Source: Nonomuraea sediminis (lineage in GTDB: Bacteria; Actinomycetota; Actinomycetes; Streptosporangiales; Streptosporangiaceae). From it: a stretch of DNA of 64,000 nt. Each line of letters starts with the position of its first letter. The stretch's first letter is position 1. This document shows positions 50,631 to 59,243 of the stretch, in pieces. The position numbers were made by a program, and so were the translations under genes. The stretch spans positions 868,001 through 932,000 of the forward strand of contig NZ_JAHDTI010000003.1 in assembly GCF_018531495.1 (NCBI RefSeq), read 5' to 3'. Below the pieces are notes generated by a model. It was not told the origin of the DNA and made no database searches. It was given only the letters and a program-made list of their open reading frames with translations.

Positions 50631-51271
50631 AGCCGGTACCCCTTGCCCGGCACGTTCTCGATCGGCTGCGGCTCGCCGAGCTTCCTGCGCAGCGAGGTGA
50701 GCGTCACCCGCAGCACGCCCGTGCCCTCGGCCGCGAACTCGTCCCAGACGTTCCTGCGCAGCTCGGCCGAGGTGACCAGGCCCCCCTGCGCGAGCAGCAG
50801 CTCGCGCAGCACGTCGAACTCCTTGCGGTTCAGCGTGATCTCCCGCCCGTCCCTGCTCACGGTACGGCGGGCCGGGTCGAGCCTGATGCCCGCCCGCTCG
50901 AGCACCCCCTGGGGCTTCCTGGAGGTACGGCGGCCCAGTGCCCGCACCCTGGCCACCAGCTCGGCGAACGCGAACGGCTTGACCAGGTAGTCGTCGGCGC
51001 CCAGGGCCAGCCCGTCGACCCGGTCGTGGACGAGCCCGGCGGCGGTCAGCATGAGGATCCGGTTGCGGTTGACCAGCTCGCCGCAGACCTCGTCGCCGTG
51101 CACCTCCGGCAGGTCGCGGTCGAGCACCACCACGTCGTAGTCGACGTAGGAGGCCCGCTCGAGCGCCTGCCTGCCGTCGTAGGCCACGTCCACCGCCATC
51201 GCGTGCAGCCGCAGGCCGCGCGCCACGGCGTCGGCCATCTCTTCCTCGTCCTCGACCACGAGCACCCTCAT
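50627..51271 (-). CDS. OmpR-family response regulator
   Basis: 214 residues. Receiver domain with acidic pair VVEDEEEMAD, phosphoacceptor D in YDVVVLDRDLPEVHG (about residue 52) and the lysine in DDYLVKPFAFAELVARV. C-terminal winged helix ends LRRKLGEPQPIENVPGKGYR. ATG divergent from the lipoprotein gene at 51374, which suggests it binds the intervening region. Confidence 0.96.
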   Translation of the reverse strand: MRVLVVEDEEEMADAVARGLRLHAMAVDVAYDGRQALERASYVDYDVVVLDRDLPEVHGDEVCGELVNRNRILMLTAAGLVHDRVDGLALGADDYLVKPFAFAELVARVRALGRRTSRKPQGVLERAGIRLDPARRTVSRDGREITLNRKEFDVLRELLLAQGGLVTSAELRRNVWDEFAAEGTGVLRVTLTSLRRKLGEPQPIENVPGKGYRL

Positions 51272-51373
51272 GCCGACGAGCGTGCCGCAGCGGGTGTTAG
51301 CCGCGGGTAAGCCGCCTTATCTGTGTTTAGCACCTGCTCCGCTTTCGTGGCCTCACACCGGAAGGAGAGATCA
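51272..51373. promoter_or_regulatory. Divergent promoter region of the two-component system and export operon
   Basis: Contains tandem direct repeats GCGGGTGTTAGCC (51290-51302) and GCGGGTAAGCC (51303-51313), and a GTGTTTAG at 51323-51330. OmpR-type regulators bind direct repeats with about one-turn spacing, so this is the likely target. Confidence 0.5.
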
Positions 51374-51856
51374 ATGAGGTTGCGATCGACGCTGGCCGTA
51401 CCCGTTCTGGCCTTCGCCCTGGCGGCGTGCGGCTCGCCGGCCGCGAACAGCGCCCAGCCCACCGCCTCGGCGAGCGGCGACGCGCGGGAGGCTGCGGGGC
51501 TCAAGTTCGCCCAGTGCATGCGCGAGCACGGCGTGGACATGCAGGACCCCAAGCCCGGCGAGGGAATCCGGATCATGGCCCGCAAGGGCGAGGAGCAGAA
51601 GGTCCAGAAGGCGCAGGAGGCGTGCAAGCAGTTCATGAAGGGCGCCGTCGGCGAGAAGGGCAAGGGCATCGACCCCAAGGAGCACGACAAGATGATCAAG
51701 TTCGCGCAGTGCATGCGCGAGCACGGCATCAACATGCCCGATCCGTCCTCCGACGGGCGCATCGAGATCAACATCCCGGCCGGCACGCCCGAGTCGAAGG
51801 TCAAGGAGGCCCAGCAGGCGTGCAAGGAGTTCGCGCCGGGCGGTCTGCTGTCATGA
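51374..51856 (+). CDS. Lipoprotein with a duplicated KFAQCMREHG motif
   Basis: 160 residues, start ATG after GGAAGGAGAG. Lipobox ALAACGS, C20. Two repeat units: FAQCMREHGVDMQDPKPGEG and FAQCMREHGINMPDPSSDGR, each followed by an EAQ(Q/E)ACKxF helix, so four cysteines occur as two C...C pairs. The repeat pair could bind metal or form disulfides. Overlaps the adaptor gene start. This type of protein accompanies MacAB-like exporters in actinomycetes. Confidence 0.8.
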   Translation: MRLRSTLAVPVLAFALAACGSPAANSAQPTASASGDAREAAGLKFAQCMREHGVDMQDPKPGEGIRIMARKGEEQKVQKAQEACKQFMKGAVGEKGKGIDPKEHDKMIKFAQCMREHGINMPDPSSDGRIEINIPAGTPESKVKEAQQACKEFAPGGLLS

Positions 51857-52893
51857 GGAAGGTGATCGCCGGCGCGGGACTGCTCGGGGTGGCGGCCGCC
51901 GCGCTGGTCGTCTGGAACCTGCGCGGCACCGCGGCGGCCCCCACCGCCGGCACCGCCGCGCGCACCGCGTCCGCCACCGCGACGGTGACCAGGCAGGACC
52001 TGGTCGACACCAAGACCGTCGACGGCTCGCTGACCTACTCGGGCTCGCGCCGCGTGACGACCGACGCCGCGGGAACCGTCACCTGGGTCCCCGACGAAGG
52101 GGCCGTGATCCGCCGCGGGCGCCCGCTGCTGCGCGTCGACCGCAAGCCCGTCACCCTCATGTACGGCAAGCTACCGCTCTACCGGGCCTTGGCGACGGGC
52201 GTGAGCGACGGTCCCGACGTCGAGCAACTGGAGCGGAACCTGGCGGCGCTCGGCTACTCGGTGACCGTCGACCAGCACTTCTCCTACGCCACCTATCTGG
52301 CCGTCAAGAGCTGGCAGGAGGACCACGACCTGCCGGAGACCGGGCGGGTGGACTCCGGCCAGGTGGTGTTCCTGCCCGGCGCGGTCCGGGTGACCAGCGC
52401 GCGGGCGGAGGCGGGCGAGCGGGCGCGTCCCGGGCAGGAGGTGCTCCTCGTCAGCGACACCGAGCGGATCGTCCACGTCGACCTGGACACCGGCGACCAG
52501 GAGCTGGCCAGGAAGGGCGCCAGGTGCACCGTCACGCTGCCCGGCGGCGAGCGGGTCGCCGGGCGGATCACCACGGTCGGCACGGTGGCCAAGGAGGTGC
52601 GCGGACAGGACCGCACCACGATGGACCTGGAGATCACGCTGCGCAAGATCCCGCGCACCCGGCTCGACCAGGCGCCGGTGGACGTCGAGCTGAGCGGGCC
52701 GCCGCGCAGGAACGTGCTGGCCGTACCGCTGGAGGCGCTGCTGGCGACGCGCACGGGCTTCGGCGTGGAGGTCGTCTCCGGCGGCTCGTCCGCGATCGTG
52801 CCCGTCCGGGTCGGGGTGTTCGGCGGCGGGATGGTCGAGGTGTCCGGCGGCGGGCTGGCGCCCGGGATGAAGGTGGGGGTGCCCGCGTCGTGA
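51853..52893 (+). CDS. Periplasmic-adaptor-like protein with peptidoglycan-binding module
   Basis: 346 residues. N-terminal membrane anchor (KVIAGAGLLGVAAAALVVW). A peptidoglycan-binding helix bundle (VEQLERNLAALGYSVTVDQH, AVKSWQEDHDLPETG) is inserted in an HlyD/MacA-type beta-barrel region (FLPGAVRVTSARAEAGERAR and NVLAVPLEALLATRTG). Couples the ABC permease to the cell wall. Overlaps the ATPase start (GTGA). Confidence 0.88.
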   Translation: MRKVIAGAGLLGVAAAALVVWNLRGTAAAPTAGTAARTASATATVTRQDLVDTKTVDGSLTYSGSRRVTTDAAGTVTWVPDEGAVIRRGRPLLRVDRKPVTLMYGKLPLYRALATGVSDGPDVEQLERNLAALGYSVTVDQHFSYATYLAVKSWQEDHDLPETGRVDSGQVVFLPGAVRVTSARAEAGERARPGQEVLLVSDTERIVHVDLDTGDQELARKGARCTVTLPGGERVAGRITTVGTVAKEVRGQDRTTMDLEITLRKIPRTRLDQAPVDVELSGPPRRNVLAVPLEALLATRTGFGVEVVSGGSSAIVPVRVGVFGGGMVEVSGGGLAPGMKVGVPAS

Positions 52894-53582
52894 ACATCGT
52901 CGAGCTCGCGGGCGTGTCCAAGGTCTACGCGGGGAACGTCCACGCGCTGCGCGGGGTGGACCTGACGATCGCGGCCGGGGAGCTGGTGGCCATCGTCGGG
53001 CCGTCGGGGTCGGGCAAGTCCACCATGCTCCAGCTGATCGGCACCCTCGACCGGCCCACGACGGGCACCGTGCGCATTGCCGGGTACGACGTCGCGGCGC
53101 TGTCGGATCGGGAGCTGTCGGCGCTGCGGTCGCGGCGGCTGGGGTTCGTCTTCCAGCAGTTCCACCTGGCTCCCGGGGTGCCGGCGCTGGACAACGTGGC
53201 CGACGGCCTGCTCTACAGCGGGCTGCCCCTGCGGGTCCGGCGGGCCAGGGCCGCGGTGGCGCTCGAGCGGGTGGGGCTCGGGCACCGGCTGCGGCACCGG
53301 CCGCACCAGCTGTCGGGCGGGGAGCAGCAGCGGGTGGCGGTCGCCAGGGCGGTCGTCGGGGACCCGCCGCTGCTGCTGGCCGACGAGCCCACCGGCAACC
53401 TGGACTCGGCCTCCGGCGCGGAGGTGCTGCGGATCCTGTCCGACCTGCACGAGGCGGGGACGACGGTCGTGGTGATCACCCACGACGCGGAGATCGCCGC
53501 CTGGTGCCCCCGCCAGATCCGCGTCCGCGACGGCCGCGCGCTTTCCGGTTCTTCCGATCTTTCCGATGGAGTCACGAGATGA
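52890..53582 (+). CDS. ABC transporter ATPase (MacB/LolD type)
   Basis: 230 residues from GTG 52890. Walker A GPSGSGKS, Q-loop FVFQQFHL, signature QLSGGEQQR, Walker B LLLADEPTGNLDS and switch histidine VITHDAE are all intact. Powers the adjacent permease. Translationally coupled to adaptor and permease genes by 4-bp overlaps. Confidence 0.95.
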   Translation: MNIVELAGVSKVYAGNVHALRGVDLTIAAGELVAIVGPSGSGKSTMLQLIGTLDRPTTGTVRIAGYDVAALSDRELSALRSRRLGFVFQQFHLAPGVPALDNVADGLLYSGLPLRVRRARAAVALERVGLGHRLRHRPHQLSGGEQQRVAVARAVVGDPPLLLADEPTGNLDSASGAEVLRILSDLHEAGTTVVVITHDAEIAAWCPRQIRVRDGRALSGSSDLSDGVTR

Positions 53583-54769
53583 GCGAGCTGCGACCGGCGC
53601 GGCTGGGGGCGGCCGACGTGCTGCGGGTGGGGGCGGTGGGGTTGCGGACCCGGCCGGCCAGGGTGTTCCTGTCGGCGCTCGGGATCGCGATCGGCATCGC
53701 CACGATGATCGCCGTGGTCGGCATCTCCTCCTCCTCCCGCGAGCAGTTGCTGCGTCAACTCGACCGCCTCGGCACGAATCTGCTCACCGTCTCGCCCGGC
53801 AGGACGCTGTTCGGCGAGGAGGCGGAGCTGCCCGCCACGTCGGTCGCCATGGTCGGGCGCATCGACGGGGTCCGCACCGCGTCCGCCACGGGCAAGGTCG
53901 AGGCCACGATCCGCCGTACGAGCCTCATCCCCGAGGCGGTCACGGGCGGCATCGCCGTACAGGCCGCGACGCCCGAGCTGCTGGCGACGCTGGAGGGCGC
54001 CGTCGTCAAGGGCGCCTGGCTGAACGCGGCCACGGCCCGCGAGCCTGCCGTGGTGCTGGGCGCCGAGGCGGCCTCGAGGCTGGGGCTGAGCCGGACGGGG
54101 TTGCGGGTGTGGCTGGGCGACCGGTGGTTCACGGTGGTCGGCATCCTGGGGCCGATGCCGCTCGCGCCGGAGATCGAGCGGTCCGCCCTGGTCGGCTTCG
54201 CGGCCGCGCAACGCTATCTGGCCTTCGACGGGCACCCGACGACGATCTACGAACGGTCCGCCGACGAGGCGGTGGAGACGGTCCGCGGGCTGCTGCCGCG
54301 CACGGTCAGCCCGGAACACCCGGAGGAGGTCGACGTCAGCCGCCCGTCCGACGCGCTTGCCGCCAAGGCCGCCGCCGCGGGCGCCTTCACCAGCCTCCTG
54401 CTCGGGCTCGGCGCGGTGGCGCTGCTGGTGGGCGGGGTGGGCGTGGCCAACACCATGGTCATCTCGGTCCTGGAACGCCGCAAGGAGATCGGCCTGCGCC
54501 GCTCCCTCGGCGCCACCCGCGGTCAGATCCGCACGCAGTTCCTGACCGAGTCGCTGCTGCTGTCCACGCTGGGCGGTGCGGCGGGCGCCCTCCTCGGCGC
54601 CCTCGCGACCACCCTCTACGCCCTGGCCCACGACTGGCCGACCGCCATCCCCCCGTGGTCCATCGCCGCCGCCCTGGCGGCGACCTTCACCACGGGCACG
54701 CTCGCCGGCCTCTATCCTGCCGTCCGTGCCTCGCACCTCTCCCCGACGGCCGCGCTCACCACTACCTGA
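53579..54769 (+). CDS. ABC transporter permease (MacB/FtsX type)
   Basis: 396 residues. An N-terminal helix (VFLSALGIAIGIATMIAVVG) is followed by a large extracytoplasmic MacB-periplasmic-core domain of ~220 residues and three C-terminal helices (LLLGLGAVALLVGGVGVANTM and following). RRKEIGLRRSLGATRGQIRT is the family's conserved loop. Exports peptides or lipids, or acts mechanically on the envelope. It overlaps the convergent PHP gene by 8 bp. Confidence 0.94.
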   Translation: MSELRPARLGAADVLRVGAVGLRTRPARVFLSALGIAIGIATMIAVVGISSSSREQLLRQLDRLGTNLLTVSPGRTLFGEEAELPATSVAMVGRIDGVRTASATGKVEATIRRTSLIPEAVTGGIAVQAATPELLATLEGAVVKGAWLNAATAREPAVVLGAEAASRLGLSRTGLRVWLGDRWFTVVGILGPMPLAPEIERSALVGFAAAQRYLAFDGHPTTIYERSADEAVETVRGLLPRTVSPEHPEEVDVSRPSDALAAKAAAAGAFTSLLLGLGAVALLVGGVGVANTMVISVLERRKEIGLRRSLGATRGQIRTQFLTESLLLSTLGGAAGALLGALATTLYALAHDWPTAIPPWSIAAALAATFTTGTLAGLYPAVRASHLSPTAALTTT

Positions 54770-55772
54770 GCAGGGCTTCGAGGGCGCGGGTGTTGATGAT
54801 CCGGGAGGCGGGGATGCCGCAGCGGGCGGCGCGTTCGCAGCCGTGGCGCTGCCAGTCCAGCTGGCCCGGCGCGTGGGCGTCCGAGTCGAGGGCGAAGTCG
54901 CAGCCCATCTCGAAGGCCTGGCGCAGCAGCCGCTTGGGCGGGTCGAGCCGGTCAGGGCGGGAGTTGATCTCGACGGCGACCCCGAACCTGCGGCAGGCCT
55001 CGAAGACCAGCTCCGCGTCGAACTCCGACTCCGGGCGCAGGCCGCCGCGCTTGGTGCCTCCCTTGACGATGCGGCCCGTGCAGTGCCCGAGGATCGTGAC
55101 GACGGGGTTGGCGATGGCCGTGACCATGCGCCGGGTCATCTCGTAGCGGTTCATCCGGAGCTTGGAGTGCGCGCTCGCGACCACGATGTCGAGCCGTTCC
55201 AGCAGCTCGGGCTCCTGGTCGAGGCTGCCGTCCGGGTTGATGTCGACCTCGATGCCCGTCAGGATCCTGAAGGGGGCAAGCCGTTCGTTGAGCTCGGCCA
55301 CGACGTCGAGCTGGCGGCGCAGGCGGGCGGCCGACAGGCCGTTGGCGACCGTGAGGCGGGGCGAGTGGTCGGTGAGCGCCAGGTAGGAGTGGCCGAGCTG
55401 CTTGGCCGCCGCGGCCATCTCCTCGATCGGCGACCCGCCGTCGGACCAGTCGGAGTGGCTGTGCAGGTCGCCCCGCAGCGCCGACCTGATCGCGCTGGTC
55501 TCCTCGTCGAGGTCCGTGCCCGCGGTGTCGCGCAGCCTGCGCAGGTACGTGGGCACCTGCCCGTCGAGCGCCTCGGTGATCGCCAGGGCGGTGACCTTGC
55601 CGATGCCCGGCACGCCCGCCAGCCCGCCCGAGCCGACCAGCAGCTCCAGGTCCTCGCGCGGCAGCTGTTCCACGGCGTCGGCGGCCCTGCGGAAGGCGCG
55701 CACGCGGTAGGTGGGCTCGGCGGCCCGCTCGAGCAGGAACGCGATCTCGCGGAGCGCCTCGGCAGGATCCAT
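54762..55772 (-). CDS. PHP-domain phosphoesterase with an N-terminal DNA-pol-X-like helical domain
   Basis: 336 residues from ATG 55772 (55793 also possible). The first ~90 residues form a polymerase-beta-like HhH segment: RVRAFRRAADAVEQLPREDL, GGLAGVPGIGKVTALAITEA. The PHP domain begins RGDLHSHSDWSDGGSPIEEM (HxH metal motif), then ALTDHSPRL, GIEVDINPDGS, VASAHSKLR and SDAHAP at the end. It resembles the PHP half of bacterial PolX without the polymerase palm, so a 3'-5' nuclease/phosphatase role in DNA repair is likely. Confidence 0.9.
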   Translation of the reverse strand: MDPAEALREIAFLLERAAEPTYRVRAFRRAADAVEQLPREDLELLVGSGGLAGVPGIGKVTALAITEALDGQVPTYLRRLRDTAGTDLDEETSAIRSALRGDLHSHSDWSDGGSPIEEMAAAAKQLGHSYLALTDHSPRLTVANGLSAARLRRQLDVVAELNERLAPFRILTGIEVDINPDGSLDQEPELLERLDIVVASAHSKLRMNRYEMTRRMVTAIANPVVTILGHCTGRIVKGGTKRGGLRPESEFDAELVFEACRRFGVAVEINSRPDRLDPPKRLLRQAFEMGCDFALDSDAHAPGQLDWQRHGCERAARCGIPASRIINTRALEALLR

Positions 55773-55886
55773 ATCCCGATTAAACGGCACCATTTTGAAC
55801 ACTTGCCCGTTAAGCGGAGATAAAGCGACCCGTTGTAGACCGGCAACGGCCACCGCTAGGCTGTTCGGCCGACCGACTGGAGCTCG

Positions 55887-56288
55887 ATGGAAACACCTCC
55901 CCCTCCCCCTCCCCCACCCGTCAAGGCCATCAAGGCATCCAAGGTGATCGCGCTGTCGGCGATCGGCGTGGTGTCCCTGGTCCTGGTCGGCTACTGCGCG
56001 GCCCAGCAGAGCGAGGAGGTCACCGCCGACTGCGTGGACATGAGCAACCAGCAGACGGACGGGTCCTACGAGGTCGTGGACGACCAGTTCTGCGACGACG
56101 ACAACGGCCGCAGCGGCTTCTACGGCGGTTCGCACGGCGCCTACCACTGGTACTACGGCGGCACCAGGATCGGCACCCGCGTGCTGCGGGGCTCGACCTA
56201 CCGCCCCTCCGACGTCACCATCTCCAGCCGCACCGGCCGCAGCATCCAGCGCGGCGGTTTCGGCAGCCACTGGGGCGGCGGCGGCTGA
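55887..56288 (+). CDS. Envelope protein with Gly-rich C-terminus (YgiB/DUF1190-like)
   Basis: 133 residues. METPPPPPPPPVKAIKASK precedes a membrane helix (VIALSAIGVVSLVLVGYCAA). The outer part has CVDM...CDDD cysteines, a GSHGAYHWYYGG stretch and ends IQRGGFGSHWGGGG. A C-terminal RGGFG tail is a feature I recall from E. coli YgiB/YjfM. Followed by a YgiC-like ATP-grasp gene with TGATG overlap, as in ygiBC. Confidence 0.7.
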   Translation: METPPPPPPPPVKAIKASKVIALSAIGVVSLVLVGYCAAQQSEEVTADCVDMSNQQTDGSYEVVDDQFCDDDNGRSGFYGGSHGAYHWYYGGTRIGTRVLRGSTYRPSDVTISSRTGRSIQRGGFGSHWGGGG

Positions 56289-57433
56289 TGCGCCGCGAGC
56301 ACGGGACGCCCAGGGACGGCTGGGAGAAGACGATCGAGAGCCAGGGCCTGGCCTATCACCGGGCCGCCCACCCGGAGGGGCTGACCCGCCCCTACTGGGA
56401 CGAGTCCGTCCACTACGTCTTCTCCCTGGAGGAGATCGAATCCCTGGAGGAGCAGGTCGAGGAGCTGCACGGCATGTGCCTGCAGGCGGTCGACCACGTG
56501 GTCACGACGGGCCGCTTCGACGACTTCGCCATCCCCGAGTGGGCGCACGAGGAGGTGGCCAGGTCCTGGCAGCGCCGCGACCCCTACGTCTACGCCCGCT
56601 TCGACCTGCGCTACGACGGCACGGGCCCGGCCAAGCTGCTGGAGTACAACGCCGACACGCCGACGGCGCTGGTGGAGTCGTCGGTCGTGCAGTGGTTCTG
56701 GCTCAAGGACACGCACCCCGACTCCGACCAGTGGAACTCGGTGCACGAGCGCCTCGTCGACCGCTGGAAGGAGGTACGGCTGCCGCCCGGCCCCACCCAT
56801 TTCGCCTGGACCAGCCTGGACGAGACGGGCGAGGAGGCCATGACGCTGGCCTACCTGCAGGAGACGGCCGAACTGGCGGGGCTGAACACGATCGCGCTGG
56901 CCATGGAGGACATCGGCTGGGACGAGCTCAACCGGCGCTTCGTTGACGTCGAGGAACGCATGATCCGCTCGGTGTTCAAGCTCTACCCGTGGGAGTGGAT
57001 GCTCGCCGAGCCGTTCGGGCGGCACGCCGTACGGCACTCGACGTGGATCGAGCCGCTGTGGAAGACGCTGCTGTCGAACAAGGCGCTGCTCGCCGTCCTG
57101 TGGGAGCTGTTCCCCGGCCATGAGAACCTGCTGCCCGCCTACCTCGACGGCCCACGCGACATGTCCGCATATATCGCGAAACCGCTGCTGGGCAGGGAGG
57201 GCGCGTCCATGCGGATCGTCGCGCCGGGCATGGATCTTGCGACCCCCGGCGAGTACGGTCGGGAAGGCTACATGTACCAGGCGTTCGAGGCGCTGCCCGA
57301 GTTCGAGGGGCAGCGGCCCGTGCTGGGTGCCTGGGTCGTGGCCGACGAACCCGCCGGCCTGGGCATCCGCGAGACCACCGGACTGATCACCGATGACACC
57401 TCCTCCTTCGTCCCCCACCGAATAGAGCCATGA
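56288..57433 (+). CDS. Glutathionylspermidine synthase-like ATP-grasp ligase (YgiC/YjfC)
   Basis: 381 residues. Conserved blocks of the family: WDESVHYVFSLEEIESLEEQ, FDLRYDGTGPAKLLEYNADT (ADP/peptide site), WNSVHERLVDRW, LYPWEWMLAEPFGRHA, WIEPLWKTLLSNKALLAVLW, and KPLLGREGASM. Family members ligate an amine to a peptide carboxyl; the real substrate of YgiC-type enzymes is not known and need not be glutathione or spermidine, which actinomycetes lack or use little. One base separates it from DUF350. Confidence 0.92.
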   Translation: MRREHGTPRDGWEKTIESQGLAYHRAAHPEGLTRPYWDESVHYVFSLEEIESLEEQVEELHGMCLQAVDHVVTTGRFDDFAIPEWAHEEVARSWQRRDPYVYARFDLRYDGTGPAKLLEYNADTPTALVESSVVQWFWLKDTHPDSDQWNSVHERLVDRWKEVRLPPGPTHFAWTSLDETGEEAMTLAYLQETAELAGLNTIALAMEDIGWDELNRRFVDVEERMIRSVFKLYPWEWMLAEPFGRHAVRHSTWIEPLWKTLLSNKALLAVLWELFPGHENLLPAYLDGPRDMSAYIAKPLLGREGASMRIVAPGMDLATPGEYGREGYMYQAFEALPEFEGQRPVLGAWVVADEPAGLGIRETTGLITDDTSSFVPHRIEP

Positions 57434-57434
57434 C

Positions 57435-57866
57435 ATGACCCTCGTCGAGACCCTTGCCCGCGGCGCGGGCGCCATCGCCGCCTACGCCGCCGTCGGCGTC
57501 GTCCTGCTCATCGTCGGCTTCTACGTGATCGACCTCGTCATCCCCGGCAAGCTGAGCACGATCATCAAGACCGAGCGCAACGCCAACGCCACCCTGCTGG
57601 CCACCTCCACGCTGATCGCGGTGGGCCTGATCGTGGCCGCCTCCATCTGGTCCTCCGGCGGCAAGCTCACCGAGGGCCTGGCGGGCACCGTGGTGTTCGG
57701 CCTGGTGGGCATCATCGTGCAGGCCGTGGCGATGCTGGTGTTCGACTCCGTGGTCGGGGTCAAGGTGCGCGAACTGGTCAAGGAGCAGGAACTGCAGCCC
57801 GGCGCGCGGCTCCTGGCCGCCACCCACATCGCGATCGGCCTCATCACCGCGATCGCCGTCATCTAA
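57435..57866 (+). CDS. DUF350 membrane protein (YjfL-like)
   Basis: 143 residues with four hydrophobic helices: AYAAVGVVLLIVGFYVIDLV, ATLLATSTLIAVGLIVAASI, TVVFGLVGIIVQAVAMLVF, and LAATHIAIGLITAIAVI. The D-x-V-I-P-G-K motif near residue 36 and the NANATLL segment are typical of DUF350. Third gene of the trio; homologues in E. coli (yjfL) flank a DUF1190 and a YgiC-like gene, sometimes with PspA. Confidence 0.9.
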   Translation: MTLVETLARGAGAIAAYAAVGVVLLIVGFYVIDLVIPGKLSTIIKTERNANATLLATSTLIAVGLIVAASIWSSGGKLTEGLAGTVVFGLVGIIVQAVAMLVFDSVVGVKVRELVKEQELQPGARLLAATHIAIGLITAIAVI

Positions 57867-57876
57867 CGAAATCTGA

Positions 57877-57911
57877 CGACATATGTCGATATGGCACAGC
57901 TATGTCGACAC
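57877..57911. promoter_or_regulatory. Candidate operator upstream of fasR
   Basis: CGACATATGTCG (57877-57888) is a perfect 12-bp palindrome. TATGTCGACA (57901-57910) repeats its half site, so TATGTCGA occurs twice, 19 bp apart. Located 57-91 bp upstream of the fasR GTG. Confidence 0.5.
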
Positions 57912-57967
57912 AAGCCTGCACAACCTCATGACTGGCGCACCCCCGGCGACCTGGCACTCTTAGAGCT

Positions 57968-59140
57968 GTGAGCGATCGGACGCGCGAGGACACCACGAGA
58001 AGGCTTGAGCGGGCCATGGGCTCTCTCGGCACGGCCGCCATGGCCCGCATGGACGACAAGCTCGCCTGGTTCCGCGCGCTCAGCGCGGAGGACCGCTCCT
58101 GGGTCGGGCTGGTCGCCCAGGCGGGCATCGCCTCGTTCGTGGAGTGGTTCCAGCACGCCGGCGAGGACCGCCCCACGCCCAGCATCGAGTTCTTCGGTAC
58201 GGCGCCGCGGGAGCTCAAGCGCTCGATCTCCCTCCAGCAGACCGTCGACATCATCAGGATCGTCGTCGAGGTGGTCGAGGCCCAGACCGACGAGCTGGCC
58301 TCCCCCGGCGGCGAGGACCAGCTCGAGCAGGCCATGCTCCGCTACACCAGGGACGTGGCCTTCGCCGCCGCACACGTCTACGCCCGTGAGGCCGAGGCGA
58401 GGGGTTCGTGGGACGCCCGCCTCGAGGCGCTGATCGTGGACGCGCTGGTGCGGGGCGAGGTCGACGACGGCCTGCACTCCTGGGCCGCCGCGCTGGGCTG
58501 GACGTCCTCCCCCGTCGTGGTGATCGCCGGGCAGGCCCCCGGCGACGACCCGCGGGCGGTCATCGACGGGCTGCGCGAGAAGGGCCGGCGCATCGGCATG
58601 GACCTGCTGGCCGGGGTCCAGGCCGACCGGCTGATCGTGATCGTGGGCGGCGCGGACAGCGTGGACGACGCCGCCAAGCAGGTGGTCTCCCGCTTCGGCC
58701 CCGGACCGATCGTCATCGGGCCCGAGGTGTCCGACCTGCACCACGCCGCGGGCTCCGCCAAAGCCGCGCTGGCCGGGCTGAAGGCCTCCTCCGGCTGGCC
58801 CGACGCGCCCCGGCCGGTGCACGCCGACGAGCTGCTGGCCGAGCGGGCGCTGGACGGCGACGAGGACGCCAGGCAGCAGCTGGTCGAGCACGTCTATCTG
58901 CCTTTGGCGGGCACGCCGTTGCTGGATACCCTTGCCACGTACCTGGAACAGGGCACCTCGCTCGAAGCCACGGCCCGGCTGCTGTTCGTCCACCCGAACA
59001 CGGTCCGCTACCGGCTCAAGAAGATCACCGAGCTCACCGGCTACCTGCCGACGGAAGGCAGGTCCGCCTTCACCCTGCAGGTGGGCCTCATCCTCGGCAG
59101 GCTCTCGGAAGGCGCGGAAACGTGGCGCGCCCTAACGTAA
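57968..59140 (+). CDS. fasR: PucR-family regulator FasR
   Basis: 390 residues from GTG 57968. N-terminal helical region and a GGDEF-like/CdaR middle part, with the C-terminal PucR HTH: LLDTLATYLEQGTSLEATAR, LLFVHPNTVRYRLKKITELT. Position directly upstream of fabD-fabH-acpP-fabF is the one held by FasR in Streptomyces, where it activates fatty-acid synthesis. Identity thus rests on both family and synteny. Confidence 0.92.
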   Translation: MSDRTREDTTRRLERAMGSLGTAAMARMDDKLAWFRALSAEDRSWVGLVAQAGIASFVEWFQHAGEDRPTPSIEFFGTAPRELKRSISLQQTVDIIRIVVEVVEAQTDELASPGGEDQLEQAMLRYTRDVAFAAAHVYAREAEARGSWDARLEALIVDALVRGEVDDGLHSWAAALGWTSSPVVVIAGQAPGDDPRAVIDGLREKGRRIGMDLLAGVQADRLIVIVGGADSVDDAAKQVVSRFGPGPIVIGPEVSDLHHAAGSAKAALAGLKASSGWPDAPRPVHADELLAERALDGDEDARQQLVEHVYLPLAGTPLLDTLATYLEQGTSLEATARLLFVHPNTVRYRLKKITELTGYLPTEGRSAFTLQVGLILGRLSEGAETWRALT

Positions 59141-59146
59141 CAAGCC

Positions 59147-59169
59147 GGAAACCCCCACTGTGGGCTTCC
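59147..59169. promoter_or_regulatory. Imperfect inverted repeat before fabD
   Basis: GGAA-ACC-CCCAC-T-GTGGG-C-TTCC: a perfect CCCAC/GTGGG core with outer GGAA/TTCC arms. 7 bp after the fasR stop and 75 bp before fabD. Either the fasR terminator or a FasR site at the fabD promoter. Confidence 0.45.
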
Positions 59170-59243
59170 TACAAAAGACCCCGGACAAAGTTCGTACGGA
59201 TCTCTATCCGCGTGTCGAACACCTACAGGGCATGGTGGGTTTC

